64,000 nucleotides of DNA from Paraburkholderia sprentiae WSM5005. GTDB taxonomy: Bacteria > Pseudomonadota > Gammaproteobacteria > Burkholderiales > Burkholderiaceae. The notes beneath the pieces were generated by a model. It searched no databases and was not told the origin of the DNA. It saw only the letters and a list, made by a program, of their open reading frames with translations. The DNA is taken from contig NZ_CP017561.2 in NCBI RefSeq assembly GCF_001865575.2, forward strand, positions 310,001 through 374,000, written 5' to 3'. A program made the translations under genes and the position numbers. Below are positions 10,154 to 18,777 of this stretch, piece after piece (positions within the stretch are counted from its first letter, which is position 1; each line of letters starts with the position of its first letter).

Positions 10154-10501
10154 TCAGCTACCCTTCGCGGCTTTGGTGAATGCCTCGGCAAGTTTGTCAA
10201 AGTGTCGGAGGGCCGCGGGCGTTAGCTCGACCTGTTTGCGGCGAGCGTCTTCGGTGTCGTTGAGCAGGAGCCAGCCCTTTTCGCGCATTGAGGTGATACG
10301 GGCATGCAAGGTCGCCGGCGACCCGAGCGCACTTTGAGCCATCATGTCTCGAACCGAGAGCCGCTCGTTTTTTTGCCTCATGCGAGCAACAAACTCCAGG
10401 ATTTTTTCTTCGAGCGGATCGAGCGCAGGAAGTGAGGGAAGACCGCGCAGTGCTTCGGTCAGTTGAAGAAATCGAAGATAGATATCAGCAGGGCGGGTCA
10501 T
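10154..10501 (-). CDS. MarR-like winged-helix transcriptional regulator
   Basis: 115-residue protein starting MTRPADIYLRFLQL. The centre carries a winged-helix pattern: LDPLEEKILEFVARMRQ, then LSVRDMMAQSALGSPATLHARITSMREKGWL (recognition helix), then the wing with DTEDARRKQVELTP and a C-terminal helix. This is the MarR layout, shorter than typical 140-residue MarR proteins. The ATG at 10501 has GGAG eight bases upstream; an ATG two codons earlier is possible. It is divergent from the membrane-protein gene starting at 10595, so it may control that gene. No operator palindrome was recognised in the 93-bp gap. Confidence 0.7.
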   Translation of the reverse strand: MTRPADIYLRFLQLTEALRGLPSLPALDPLEEKILEFVARMRQKNERLSVRDMMAQSALGSPATLHARITSMREKGWLLLNDTEDARRKQVELTPAALRHFDKLAEAFTKAAKGS

Positions 10502-10594
10502 GACCATCGCTCCAACGAAAACGCCGCTCATCCGAGCGCGGAAAGCGAACCGTGATGCTGCCCAGCGGCAACCGGGCTTCCCCATTTTATCTTC

Positions 10595-11152
10595 ATGTCT
10601 AGCTTACGTTTACATTTCCTCTCAGTCGCAGGCACGGCCATCGTGTTCGTGTTCTCGCTCTGGATCAATCAGGAACTCTTCACGCATACCGAGTTCGTCA
10701 GGGGCGTGAACTGGATCTACCTGCCGTCAGGCGTCAGACTGCTGAGCACTTTGCTTCTGGGCGGCGATGGCGCAATGGGCTTGCTCCTGGCGAGTTGGCT
10801 CGTCGACTTCTTCTACTTCTTCCCGCACGACCCTGTTCGATCCATCGCCGGCGGAATCATCGCTACGGTGGCCCCTTATGCGGTGTATCGCCTCGCGAGG
10901 GAGTGGTATGGATTGAATGCTTTGCTGACCAACCTCACAGCCAAGCGACTACTCATACTAGCGCTCGCTTATTCGATCGCGAATCCGCTGTTGCATCACA
11001 TCTGGTTCGCGTTGCAGGGGAACACGCACGACCTTGTTCAAAGCTTCTTCCTGATGTGCGCCGGCGATCTGGCCGGCGCGCTCATCGTGTTGTACGTCGT
11101 GAAGGTCGTTCTCGCGCTGCTGCGGATACAAGGAGCTTCGCGCGCCGGATAG
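10595..11152 (+). CDS. Integral membrane protein of unknown function (intact copy of a tandem family)
   Basis: 185 residues with about five or six hydrophobic segments, starting MSSLRLHFLSVAGTAIVFVF. Conserved between the local copies are LWINQE(L/V)FTHT, G(V/I)NWI(Y/F)LPSGVRLLSTLLLG, PHDPVR(S/A)IAG, and LT(A/P)KRLL-LA-AYSIANPL-HH-WFAL. The layout faintly recalls MASE1-type membrane sensory domains, but no signalling output domain is attached, and I do not assign a function. A decayed remnant (11791-12024) and a frameshifted copy (12137-12765) follow. Divergent from a MarR-like regulator. The 3' 195 bases are overlapped in antisense by the minus-strand frame ending at 10958. Confidence 0.7.
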   Translation: MSSLRLHFLSVAGTAIVFVFSLWINQELFTHTEFVRGVNWIYLPSGVRLLSTLLLGGDGAMGLLLASWLVDFFYFFPHDPVRSIAGGIIATVAPYAVYRLAREWYGLNALLTNLTAKRLLILALAYSIANPLLHHIWFALQGNTHDLVQSFFLMCAGDLAGALIVLYVVKVVLALLRIQGASRAG

Positions 11153-11710
11153 GGGCGCGACGTGCTCGTAGAGGCTCGCCCAGTCGACCGCGAGTAGCGG
11201 AATCGTCGGGTCTTTCCGATACCAGTACGCAACAAACCGCGCCCATCCCCCGAGGAATATTCCCTTGCCGGAACTCAGCAGGCACGGAGGGCGCGCGACG
11301 GGGGGAACCAGCATGCGCGGCGTTCGCGCCGCCAAGATTTCAAGCGCATCCGGCGATTTGCGTGACGCCTCCAGCGTGTCTTCACCGTCGCACAGGTATC
11401 GACGCACCTCTTCCGCTACGCGTGTGCTACGAAGTTCCAGGTAAGAGGCGCGAACTTCATCGAGTAGTGAACGAGGCACCCACGGATAATGGGCGCCACC
11501 TGGTCCTTCCAGCGCAGCGCGCCTGACGAAGTCAGGAAGCGCGCCCAACGTTGTCTCGCTGCCGAGCAACGCATCTTGAAAGGCGGGATAGCACGCGAGC
11601 CATGGAGCCGGCGCGCGTTCCACTGGCCGGCGCGCCGATGCCCACCGGATCGTGTGGACAGCGCCTTCGGTTCCAGCCTGTTCTCTCCGATTCATCGCTA
11701 TAAAAACCAT
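10958..11710 (-). CDS. Orphan protein of unknown function, probably with a replaced C-terminus
   Basis: Open frame of 250 codons without a recognised family. The central part looks like real protein (APWLACYPAFQDALLG, HYPWVPRSLLDEVRASYLELR, GGWARFVAYWYRKDPTIPLLAVDW). A second decayed fragment with the same DGWQRF-AYLSR-DKTIPLLAVDW pattern lies at about 15130-15255, which supports its having been a gene. The last ~63 codons (after VAPLSGAR) run antisense through the end of the membrane-protein gene and probably are not native sequence, so the gene may be truncated at its C-terminus. No convincing ribosome-binding site; the ATG at 11695 is an alternative start. Confidence 0.45.
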   Translation of the reverse strand: MVFIAMNRREQAGTEGAVHTIRWASARRPVERAPAPWLACYPAFQDALLGSETTLGALPDFVRRAALEGPGGAHYPWVPRSLLDEVRASYLELRSTRVAEEVRRYLCDGEDTLEASRKSPDALEILAARTPRMLVPPVARPPCLLSSGKGIFLGGWARFVAYWYRKDPTIPLLAVDWASLYEHVAPLSGARSSLYPQQRENDLHDVQHDERAGQIAGAHQEEALNKVVRVPLQREPDVMQQRIRDRISER

Positions 11711-11790
11711 ATCAATATGGGCGTTGCACTATATTCTTGTCGCGCCTGACATAAAGCCTTGCATGGGTTATCGGTCGCGTCGCGCCGAAC

Positions 11791-12024
11791 TTTAGGGCAT
11801 CAACTGGATTTTCCTGTCGTTCGGTGTTGGGCTTCTCACCACGTTGCTGGTTGGGTTCGATGGTGCAATCGGCCTGCTGCTGCTTGCCGGATTACCGACT
11901 TTCCGTACTGGTTTGCGCATGACCGGGTGCGCAATAGCTATTCCCACGTGTGGAATCGCATGTTCAGCATTCAGTCGGCGTTAAACAGCGCAGACACCAG
12001 GCAATTTGCAACTAAGCCTATCTG
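11791..12024 (+). pseudogene. Decayed, internally deleted copy of the membrane-protein gene
   Basis: The DNA encodes GINWIFLSFGVGLLTTLLVGF-DGAIGLLL in one frame, then shifts to a second frame with PYWFAHDRVRN, and ends NRMFSIQSALNSA-T-QFATKPI. All of these match the copy at 12137-12765 (GINWIFLPSGVRLLSTLLLGF, YWFPHDPVRA, NGMFSIRSALNSAYTNQLATKPS). About 300 bases of the middle-to-C-terminal part are missing and the start is absent. A non-functional remnant. Confidence 0.75.
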
Positions 12025-12136
12025 ATCGAGGAGCGACGCGGTTTATGATCCCGGCGTGCGATTGCACGAGCGTGCGGGAGGCGGAAAAGCCTTGATGATT
12101 CGCTCGATGATAAACATGGAAGGGTGGTTTACTGCA

Positions 12137-12765
12137 ATGTCTAGCTTACGTTTGCATTTCTGGTCGATCACTGGGACTCTGATCGCGTTTTTGGTCTCGC
12201 TGTGGATCAACCAGGAGGTGTTTACTCACACCTCTTTCGTTCGAGGCATAAACTGGATTTTCCTGCCATCCGGTGTTCGGCTTCTCAGTACGTTGCTGCT
12301 GGGGTTCGATGGAGCCATCGGATTGCTGCTTGCTGGTCTGATTACCGACTGTCTGTACTGGTTTCCCATGACCCGGTGCGTGCAATCGCAGGCGCCTTTC
12401 TCGGGTCTCTGGCACCGTATCTGGTCTACCGTTTTGCGCTCGAGTACTACGATCTGCGTGCATCACTGACGAACCTGACGCCGAAGCGGCTACTAGTTCT
12501 GGCTGTCGCCTATTCGATAGCGAATCCGCTGTTTCATCACCTGTGGTTCGCGCTGACCGGTACGACGAGGAACTGGTCCGAAAGCTTCTTGAGCATGTTT
12601 GTGGGCGATCTGACTGGCGCGCTAATCATGCTGTATTTGATGAAAGGGATTCTGGCCTCGTTGCCGAAACAGCCGAACAATTCCCGCATGTCGAATGGCA
12701 TGTTCAGCATTCGGTCCGCGTTAAACAGCGCATATACGAACCAGTTGGCAACCAAGCCTTCCTGA
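12137..12765 (+). pseudogene. Frameshifted copy of the membrane-protein gene
   Basis: Starts ATGTCTAGCTTACGTTT exactly like the intact copy at 10595 and encodes MSSLRLHFWSITGTLIAFLVSLWINQEVFTHT and following homologous segments. At 12365-12367 the sequence TTTCCCATGACC lacks one C relative to the expected TTTCCC-CATGACC, breaking the frame between WFP and HDPVRAIAG. The homologous remainder continues in the +1 frame to a stop at 12763-12765. Apart from this single deletion the copy is well preserved, so the lesion is recent or a sequencing error. Its C-terminus extends about 30 residues beyond the intact copy. Confidence 0.8.
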
Positions 12766-12815
12766 TCGCGTGCACTGGAAATGCCGACCTCCGCATGGTC
12801 GAAGAGATGACAGGG

Positions 12816-12847
12816 AAAAGCGGCGTTCTCTAAAACAAACGCCGCTT
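12816..12847 (-). terminator. Terminator of the lipoprotein gene
   Basis: Perfect AAGCGGCGTT/AACGCCGCTT stem with a 10-base loop, then UUUU on the minus strand, about 30 bases downstream of the lipoprotein stop. Confidence 0.85.
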
Positions 12848-12874
12848 GCACTCGATATCAGATGCTTCGTAGGA

Positions 12875-14845
12875 TCAGTCGCTATATCCCCAATACGCTC
12901 CGAGCGAGATCGGGCCATAGTGCGAATCCAGTTCGACGTTCCGATCGTTGCCAGAAGAGAGCGCGGCGAAAGAGCAGGCAGTCGTGCAACCTTGAACGCC
13001 GTTCTGATCAACGCCGGCCGTCACCGACGTGGAATAGATCCCCGAAGCTGCGTAGCCGGTGCCTTGCCCGTAGCCCATCATGTTGTCAGTCGGCGCCGAG
13101 CCTTGTGTGCTGAATATGGCATCCGTTACAAGCGGCGCGACATTGAGGCCGTTGACGAGATTCGACCAGGACAGATTGACTGAACTCAGTGCTCCGGCCT
13201 TTGAGCCGCTTGGATTGAGCAACGAATTGGCCGTGTCCGCCGATATCGTTTGCCACGGGATGCTGGCGCCGTTAGATGCGGCGATGTTCGGCGTAGGATT
13301 GACGACGCTGGTCTGTCCGATCTGTGCGCCAGACGCATCGTAGAAGGTCACGGTATAAGTGGCGAACTGCGGTACGGAGCTCACGTCGATGGGCTGCGAC
13401 TCGTACTTCTCCCCGAGGTTCTGGGTGCTTGGTACGAAAGTGCCCGTAACTCCTGGCAAGGTCTGCCATGACCATCGGTGACCGTACGCTTGCGTGTCGG
13501 AGGTCAAGCCGCCGGTCGGCACGCTCGTTTGAGGAGCGCGGGCAATCGACAGCAGACTCGTGCCGGCTTGTGCCGGCAGCACATAGTAGATCGTTCCGGT
13601 GATCCCTGGGCCGGTAACAGACGCCGAAGCGAGGTTTGCCGGGTTAGGCGTGCCCGCCGCACCGAGCGGGATCATGATTTGAATTCCGGACTCGTAGCGC
13701 GATACGTTCGAAGGCCAGGTATCGTTGTCGAGTGTCTGCCGTCGCTGGATAAACGATTGGATATTGACGTTGTATTGCTGCTGGTTGCCGATGATGTCCC
13801 AGCCGTTTGCCGTCTGCTGCGCAACCGTGTATTCGAACCCCGCCGCGCCGCCGGATGTTGTATAGGGAAGAGCGATCAACGCTTGCTGAGCTGCGGCTGT
13901 AAAAAATTCGAGGATTTTGGGCACTCCCAGCGTAACCCCGGACGCCGCAAGGGATGGATGCGCGAGCGGGAAACTGGTGAACCCGTTCTCCTTATAGTTC
14001 GGGTCGACGGCTTGCGAGCACGATGCTGACGAACCGGCTAGACACTGCGTAAGAGCCGCATACGTCGTGCCGAGCAAATTGCCCGTCGCGGGCGGCACCG
14101 GTAGGGGTGCAGTTACGCTTGCGCTCGAATTCAATACCAAGTTTGCGGACGAATTCGGATTGGCGTTGGAAATCAATTGAAGACCGCCAGAGGACCCGGT
14201 CGCGGGAATGACCTGTACGGCATCGATCACTGCATCAGGGCCAGTCTGGTTTGTAGTGAAAGGCGTGCCAATCGGATCGAAGCTTTTCCAATCAACATTG
14301 TTGGCACTCAGGATGCCTGATACGGCCGCATTCAGGGTTTTTACAGCACCAGCGACAGATGCAGGCGTAACAAGCGTTGACAGGGTTTTGCTATCGGCCA
14401 GGTCGAACGGATTGCCGCTTTGCGTCATCAGCGCCGAAACAGCGGTTGTCAAAGTCGTGACGTTAGCAATGACCGGGCCGGATGAACTGGTAGGGACACT
14501 TGCCACGACAGACATGAGCGGTTGTGTGGCTCCGGCAGGATCCGTAGCAACGATGGCAAACGGTGCGGTGAGCCCGGCCAGCGGCACCTGATAATTGCCG
14601 TTGGCATCCGCCGTTGCCAACACGCTCTTGCCGGTCGTATCGGTGACAGTGACGTTGGCGCGGCTAATGGCTCGGCCGACTGCGACGGTTCCGCTCAATG
14701 ATGTGGGTGCAACTGCGGCCGGAGCGCTGCTACTTGCCGACGGCGAATTGGAACCGCCACCACCACCGCACGCGGCAAGCGTTGCGGCAGCAACTGCGCA
14801 CAGAGTCAAACGTGCGATCCGAGGTTTTCGAAGAGAAGCTTTCAT
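12875..14845 (-). CDS. Large secreted lipoprotein with carboxypeptidase-regulatory-like domain
   Basis: 656 residues. The N-terminal signal peptide ends in a lipobox TLAACGGGGG (Cys at about residue 26), so the mature protein is lipid-anchored, probably at the outer membrane. A Ser/Ala/Pro-rich tether follows, then a beta-sandwich like carboxypeptidase regulatory-like domains (SLSGTVAVGRAISRANVTVTD to GNYQVPLAG, residues ~49-100). The rest is Ser/Thr/Asn-rich with no catalytic motif that I recognise. It stands alone with its own terminator inside the accessory patch. The function is unknown; surface binding or adhesion is only a guess. Confidence 0.8.
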   Translation of the reverse strand: MKASLRKPRIARLTLCAVAAATLAACGGGGGSNSPSASSSAPAAVAPTSLSGTVAVGRAISRANVTVTDTTGKSVLATADANGNYQVPLAGLTAPFAIVATDPAGATQPLMSVVASVPTSSSGPVIANVTTLTTAVSALMTQSGNPFDLADSKTLSTLVTPASVAGAVKTLNAAVSGILSANNVDWKSFDPIGTPFTTNQTGPDAVIDAVQVIPATGSSGGLQLISNANPNSSANLVLNSSASVTAPLPVPPATGNLLGTTYAALTQCLAGSSASCSQAVDPNYKENGFTSFPLAHPSLAASGVTLGVPKILEFFTAAAQQALIALPYTTSGGAAGFEYTVAQQTANGWDIIGNQQQYNVNIQSFIQRRQTLDNDTWPSNVSRYESGIQIMIPLGAAGTPNPANLASASVTGPGITGTIYYVLPAQAGTSLLSIARAPQTSVPTGGLTSDTQAYGHRWSWQTLPGVTGTFVPSTQNLGEKYESQPIDVSSVPQFATYTVTFYDASGAQIGQTSVVNPTPNIAASNGASIPWQTISADTANSLLNPSGSKAGALSSVNLSWSNLVNGLNVAPLVTDAIFSTQGSAPTDNMMGYGQGTGYAASGIYSTSVTAGVDQNGVQGCTTACSFAALSSGNDRNVELDSHYGPISLGAYWGYSD

Positions 14846-14994
14846 AATTTGTTATCCTAATTGAACTAATTGCCCTGCCTGCTGTGGACGATGATTTGAT
14901 TCAGATCGGATGGTTGCCCGTTGATTTCATGCCGGCTTTCCTTCTTTGTTAATCTGCTCAGCCCGTTGTCAAGTGACGGGGATTTTCAAAACGT

Positions 14995-15074
14995 TATAAA
15001 AAACATATCGATGCGGGCGAGAACAGGCACGCTCGTTTGTGTGGTAACGGCCGTCGGGCAGCGAACTTTAGGGC
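14995..15074. repeat. Imperfect repeat shared with 11697-11800
   Basis: Two landmarks occur in the same order in both places: TATAAAAA-CATATC-AT-GGGCG (11698 and 14996) and GCGAACTTTAGGGC or CGAACTTTAGGGC (about 11787 and 15060). The stretch between them differs in length (about 100 versus 77 bases) and is poorly conserved. It looks like an old duplication within the patch rather than a mobile element. Confidence 0.4.
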
Positions 15075-15129
15075 TAGATAAAAATTTTTGCGGGTTGAGG
15101 CAACGAACACGTCAGCGTGGCAAGTTCGT

Positions 15130-15255
15130 CGCTTGCCGTCTTCGGGCAGGTTGCCAGCAAGGCGCTCAAACAAAACGAGCCAATCAACTGCAAGCAGCGG
15201 TATGGTCTTGTCGTCGCGGGACAAATAGGCGAAGAAGCGCTGCCAGCCGTCGCGA
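15130..15255 (-). pseudogene. Fragment of a paralogue of the orphan gene at 10958-11710
   Basis: About 35 codons read DGWQRFFAYLSRDDKTIPLLAVDW then LVLFERLAG. This parallels GGWARFVAYWYRKDPTIPLLAVDW then ASLYEHVAP in the gene at 10958-11710. An in-frame stop lies immediately upstream and the similarity ends after the ERLAG segment. No start or N-terminal part could be found, so this is a remnant. Confidence 0.6.
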
Positions 15256-15736
15256 TCTCACATCAAGCCGTGTTTTTGCCACAAACAGGAATGCGTCGAC
15301 GCTGACCGCCAAGGTGGTCCTCGCTTTCCGAAGTCGCGGGTATTTCACGAGTCGCGAGAAGACTTGGCTGAACGTTTGACTCCAGCGATGAAAGGAGGAG
15401 CCGATGATTGACTGGTCGGTCTGTTGACTTGACTCTGTGCCGATTGATACGACGCCGAGCGTTGGGCTGACGACTACAAGCTTTACCGATAGCAGTTCAC
15501 CTTCCTCGCGAAAAAGCGGAAAATTCGGAAAAACTGCTCCGTCCCTAACCCGAGTCCGTTCTAGCTTTCCCGAGGGTAATCGAGTACCTCGCGTGCGCTG
15601 GGTCGAACCGGCTGCTCATGGTCCCCCATGCTATCTGGACTTTGCGCTGCTCAATTTGCAACGCCTATGCAACTCAGCCGCACACGCAAACGTGACTCTG
15701 GGCCATCATGCGCGACCGTCGATAGGCTGAAAAAGC

Positions 15737-16032
<296 letters not shown>

Positions 16033-16054
16033 AGTTCGCAGATGACGCACAAGA

Positions 16055-16094
16055 GAAAACGGCGAAGGCTTGTGAGCCTTCTCCGTTTTCTTTT
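16055..16094. terminator. Terminator between ferredoxin and hisC genes
   Basis: Long stem GAAAACGG-C-GAAGGCT / AGCCTTC-T-CCGTTTTC with a TGTG loop and one mismatch, followed by TTTT on the plus strand. It lies between the convergent ferredoxin and hisC genes and probably acts both ways. Confidence 0.85.
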
Positions 16095-16111
16095 GGGGGG
16101 CGGCGTTTCCG

Positions 16112-17191
16112 TTATCCGACGTAAGTGCTGAAAATGCCGCGCAGTGCGTCGAGCAACACATCGCATTCAGCGTCGGTGCCGACCGAGATCCGCAGATATT
16201 GGTCAATGCGCGGAGCGTTGAAATGCCGCACGAAAATTTCCTTTTCCCGCAACTGCGACGCGAGCGTCGCGGCGTCGTACCGTTCATGCCGCGCAAACAA
16301 TAGATTCGCGGCCGACGGTACCACCTCAAAGCCGAGCGCGGTCAATTCCGCCGCGAGCCGTTCGCGGCTCGCGATCACCTTTGCACAGCATTCGCGAAAC
16401 CACGCGTCGTCTTCGTAGGCTGCGGTAGCCGCGGCCTGCGCGAGGCGGTCGAGCGGGTACGAATTGAAGCTGTTCTTCACGCGATTGAGCGCATCGATCA
16501 GCGCCGCATCGCCGAACGCAAAGCCGACCCGCATGCCGGCGAGCGAACGCGACTTCGACACTGTCTGCACGACGAGCAGATTCGGATAGCGGTCGATCAG
16601 CCCAATCGCCGACTCGGCGCCGAAGTCGACATACGCTTCGTCGATGACCGTGACCGCATCAGGATGGCTCGCGACGAGGCGTTCGATTTCCGCGAGCGGC
16701 AGCGGCCGGCCGGTCGGCGCGTTCGGATTCGGAAACAGGATGCCGCCATTGGGCACCGCGTAGTCGTCGACGTTGATCGCGAAGCGGTCGTCGAGCGGGA
16801 CGGTCCGGTAGTCGACCTCGAACAGCTTCGCGTAGGTCGGATAGAAGCTGTATGTGATGTCGGGAAACAGCAGCGGCTTGTCATGCTTGAGCAAAGCCTG
16901 AAACGTCAGCGCGAGCACTTCGTCCGAGCCGTTGCCCGCGAATACCTGATCGGCGCGGATGCCGTGATACGCGGCGACCGTTTCGCGCAGCTTGCGCGCG
17001 CTCGGATCGGGATAGCGGCGCAGTGCGTCGGCCGTGTCACCGAGCTCGCGGCGTATCGCGTCTAGCACGCGCGGCGACGGCGGATACGGATTCTCGTTGG
17101 TGTTCAGCTTCACCGGATGCGCGAGCGCGGGCTGTTCGCCCGGCACGTACGGGGTCAGACGGTGAACGATGTCGCTCCAGTAGCGGCTCAA
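16112..17191 (-). CDS. hisC: Histidinol-phosphate aminotransferase
   Basis: PLP-dependent class I/II aminotransferase converting imidazole acetol phosphate and glutamate to histidinol phosphate. 359 residues with [12 protein letters not shown] near residue 30, [15 protein letters not shown] at 184-190 and the PLP-binding lysine in [12 protein letters not shown] (K213). It is not in a his operon here; it follows pth on the minus strand after 50 bases. Such an unlinked copy is common in genomes with two hisC genes, and could also serve aromatic or other imidazole substrates; this is inference. Confidence 0.92.
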   Translation of the reverse strand: MSRYWSDIVHRLTPYVPGEQPALAHPVKLNTNENPYPPSPRVLDAIRRELGDTADALRRYPDPSARKLRETVAAYHGIRADQVFAGNGSDEVLALTFQALLKHDKPLLFPDITYSFYPTYAKLFEVDYRTVPLDDRFAINVDDYAVPNGGILFPNPNAPTGRPLPLAEIERLVASHPDAVTVIDEAYVDFGAESAIGLIDRYPNLLVVQTVSKSRSLAGMRVGFAFGDAALIDALNRVKNSFNSYPLDRLAQAAATAAYEDDAWFRECCAKVIASRERLAAELTALGFEVVPSAANLLFARHERYDAATLASQLREKEIFVRHFNAPRIDQYLRISVGTDAECDVLLDALRGIFSTYVG

Positions 17192-17241
17192 GCGATTCTC
17201 CTCGCGAGGTCGATTGCGGGTCTCGATAGAAATGGCGCGCG

Positions 17242-17847
17242 TTAGCTGTTGTTGCGATGCAGTTGCATCATCGCGCGTTCCAGCTCGCCTTTGATGACCT
17301 GCGGCATCACCGCGAGCGCACGTTCGATCGACGCGTCGATCACCTCTTGCTCTTCGCGCCGCGGCGGCTTCAGCACATAGTTCGCGACGTCCGGCTTCGC
17401 GCCGGCACGCGCGCTTTCGGGGATCAGATCGCGCGGATGGCCGATGCCGATCCGCAGCCGCCAGTATTGCTGCGACGACAGATGCGCGCTGATGTCCTTG
17501 AGCCCATTATGGCCGCCGCTGCCGCCGCCGAGCTTGAGCTTGACGCTGCCGGGCGGCATGTCGAGCTCGTCGTGCGCGACGAGGATCTCGTCGGGAAGGA
17601 TCTTGAAGAACTGCGCGAGCGCGACGACCGATTGGCCAGAGCGGTTCATATACGTCTGGGGCTCGAGCAGATGCACTTCCTCGCCATGCAGCCGCGCCTT
17701 TGCGTAAAAGCCGTGGAAGCGCCGCTCGTCGCGCAGCGTCGTGCTTGCCTCCCGCGCGAGTTGATCGACCAGCCAGAAGCCAGCGTTGTGACGCGTCGCG
17801 GTATATTCGGCGCCCGGATTGCCGAGCCCGACGATCAGCTTGATCAT
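17242..17847 (-). CDS. pth: Peptidyl-tRNA hydrolase
   Basis: Releases tRNA from prematurely dissociated peptidyl-tRNA. 201 residues with catalytic residues at canonical places: N10 and H20 in [18 protein letters not shown], and D93 in [11 protein letters not shown]. The [10 protein letters not shown] and [13 protein letters not shown] motifs are present. Lies between rplY and hisC on the minus strand, the usual neighbourhood with rplY and prs. Confidence 0.98.
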   Translation of the reverse strand: MIKLIVGLGNPGAEYTATRHNAGFWLVDQLAREASTTLRDERRFHGFYAKARLHGEEVHLLEPQTYMNRSGQSVVALAQFFKILPDEILVAHDELDMPPGSVKLKLGGGSGGHNGLKDISAHLSSQQYWRLRIGIGHPRDLIPESARAGAKPDVANYVLKPPRREEQEVIDASIERALAVMPQVIKGELERAMMQLHRNNS

Positions 17848-17902
17848 GATTGCGTGAGTCCACCAGGTCCGGAAGGGAAACGCTGCCGGACTAAAAAAGC
17901 CG

Positions 17903-17934
17903 AAAAAAAACCCGCCAGGGCGAACCTCGGCGGG
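17903..17934 (-). terminator. Terminator after rplY
   Basis: CCCGCC/GGCGGG stem with a 12-base loop followed on the minus strand by eight U residues. It lies between rplY and pth, so pth is probably read from its own promoter or by read-through. Confidence 0.85.
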
Positions 17935-17996
17935 TCACATCGACCGTTTCATCGGAAACGGATCGAGAGGATTGCTTGCTCCGAACCGGAAGGCTC

Positions 17997-18614
17997 TTAA
18001 GCAGCCGGCGTTTCGCCGCCTTCAGCAGCAGCAGCGTCTCCAGCGATTGCGCCAGCCGGAATCGTTGCAGCAGCGACCACCGGGTTTTCCGCGTCGACGT
18101 GGGCGACGAGCGCCACACCTGCCGGCAGCGGGATGTCCTTCGCGTGAACCGATTGACCTGCTTCGATCTTCGCGAGGTCGACTTCGATGAATTCCGGCAG
18201 TGCCGACGGCAGGCACTCGATTTCGATTTCGTTGAGGATGTGCGAGATCACCGCGCTCGACAGCTTCACTGCCGGGTTGGTTTCCTGGTTCAAGAAGTGC
18301 AGCGGCACCTTGGTGTGCAGTTTCTTCGACGCGTCGACGCGCTGGAAGTCCACGTGCAGCACGAGCTGACGGAACGGGTGGTATTGCACGTCACGCAGCA
18401 GGACCTGTTGCGACTTGCCAGCCACTTCCAGATCGAGGATCGACGAGTGGAAAACTTCTTTCTTCAGCGCGTGCCACAGGGCGTTGTGATCGAGTTCGAT
18501 CAATTGCGTGTCAGCACCAGCGCCATAAACGATACCCGGGGTCTTGCCCGAGTTACGCAGGCGGCGGCTCGCACCCGTACCTTGCAGGGAACGCTCGAAA
18601 GCGACTACTTTCAT
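17997..18614 (-). CDS. rplY: 50S ribosomal protein L25 (Ctc-type, long form)
   Basis: 5S rRNA-binding ribosomal protein L25 of the general-stress (CTC) type, 205 residues: an N-terminal L25 domain ([34 protein letters not shown]) followed by the TL5-type beta domain and an Ala/Glu-rich tail. The ATG at 18614 is chosen since GGAGA lies seven bases upstream and the conserved sequence begins at once; the open frame extends 14 codons further. Downstream of prs, ahead of pth, with a strong terminator. Confidence 0.97.
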   Translation of the reverse strand: MKVVAFERSLQGTGASRRLRNSGKTPGIVYGAGADTQLIELDHNALWHALKKEVFHSSILDLEVAGKSQQVLLRDVQYHPFRQLVLHVDFQRVDASKKLHTKVPLHFLNQETNPAVKLSSAVISHILNEIEIECLPSALPEFIEVDLAKIEAGQSVHAKDIPLPAGVALVAHVDAENPVVAAATIPAGAIAGDAAAAEGGETPAA

Positions 18615-18777
18615 GTTGAATCTCCAATGCACTGCCCGCGACCAGGCAGTAAACACAGGGCCTCGAAGCCGTGATGGCTGAGGCCCGGGATAGCGGCACG
18701 AACCTTCGTTCGTTCATGCCGATTGTGCAAAAACGCCGCGTGTCGCATGAAGCGGTACGCGGCGTCTTCACAAATGC

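Larger units (their letters stand above)
9955..15720. other. Accessory patch between coaD and ferredoxin
   Basis: About 5.8 kb separating two core genes. It contains a MarR-like regulator, three copies (one intact) of a membrane-protein gene, an orphan gene plus a fragment of a paralogue, and a large lipoprotein gene. Parts, especially 14.85-15.7 kb, are visibly richer in A and T than flanking DNA. No integrase, tRNA boundary or terminal repeats were found, so the mode of entry is unknown. Acquisition by transfer is inference from composition, decay and synteny. Confidence 0.5.
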
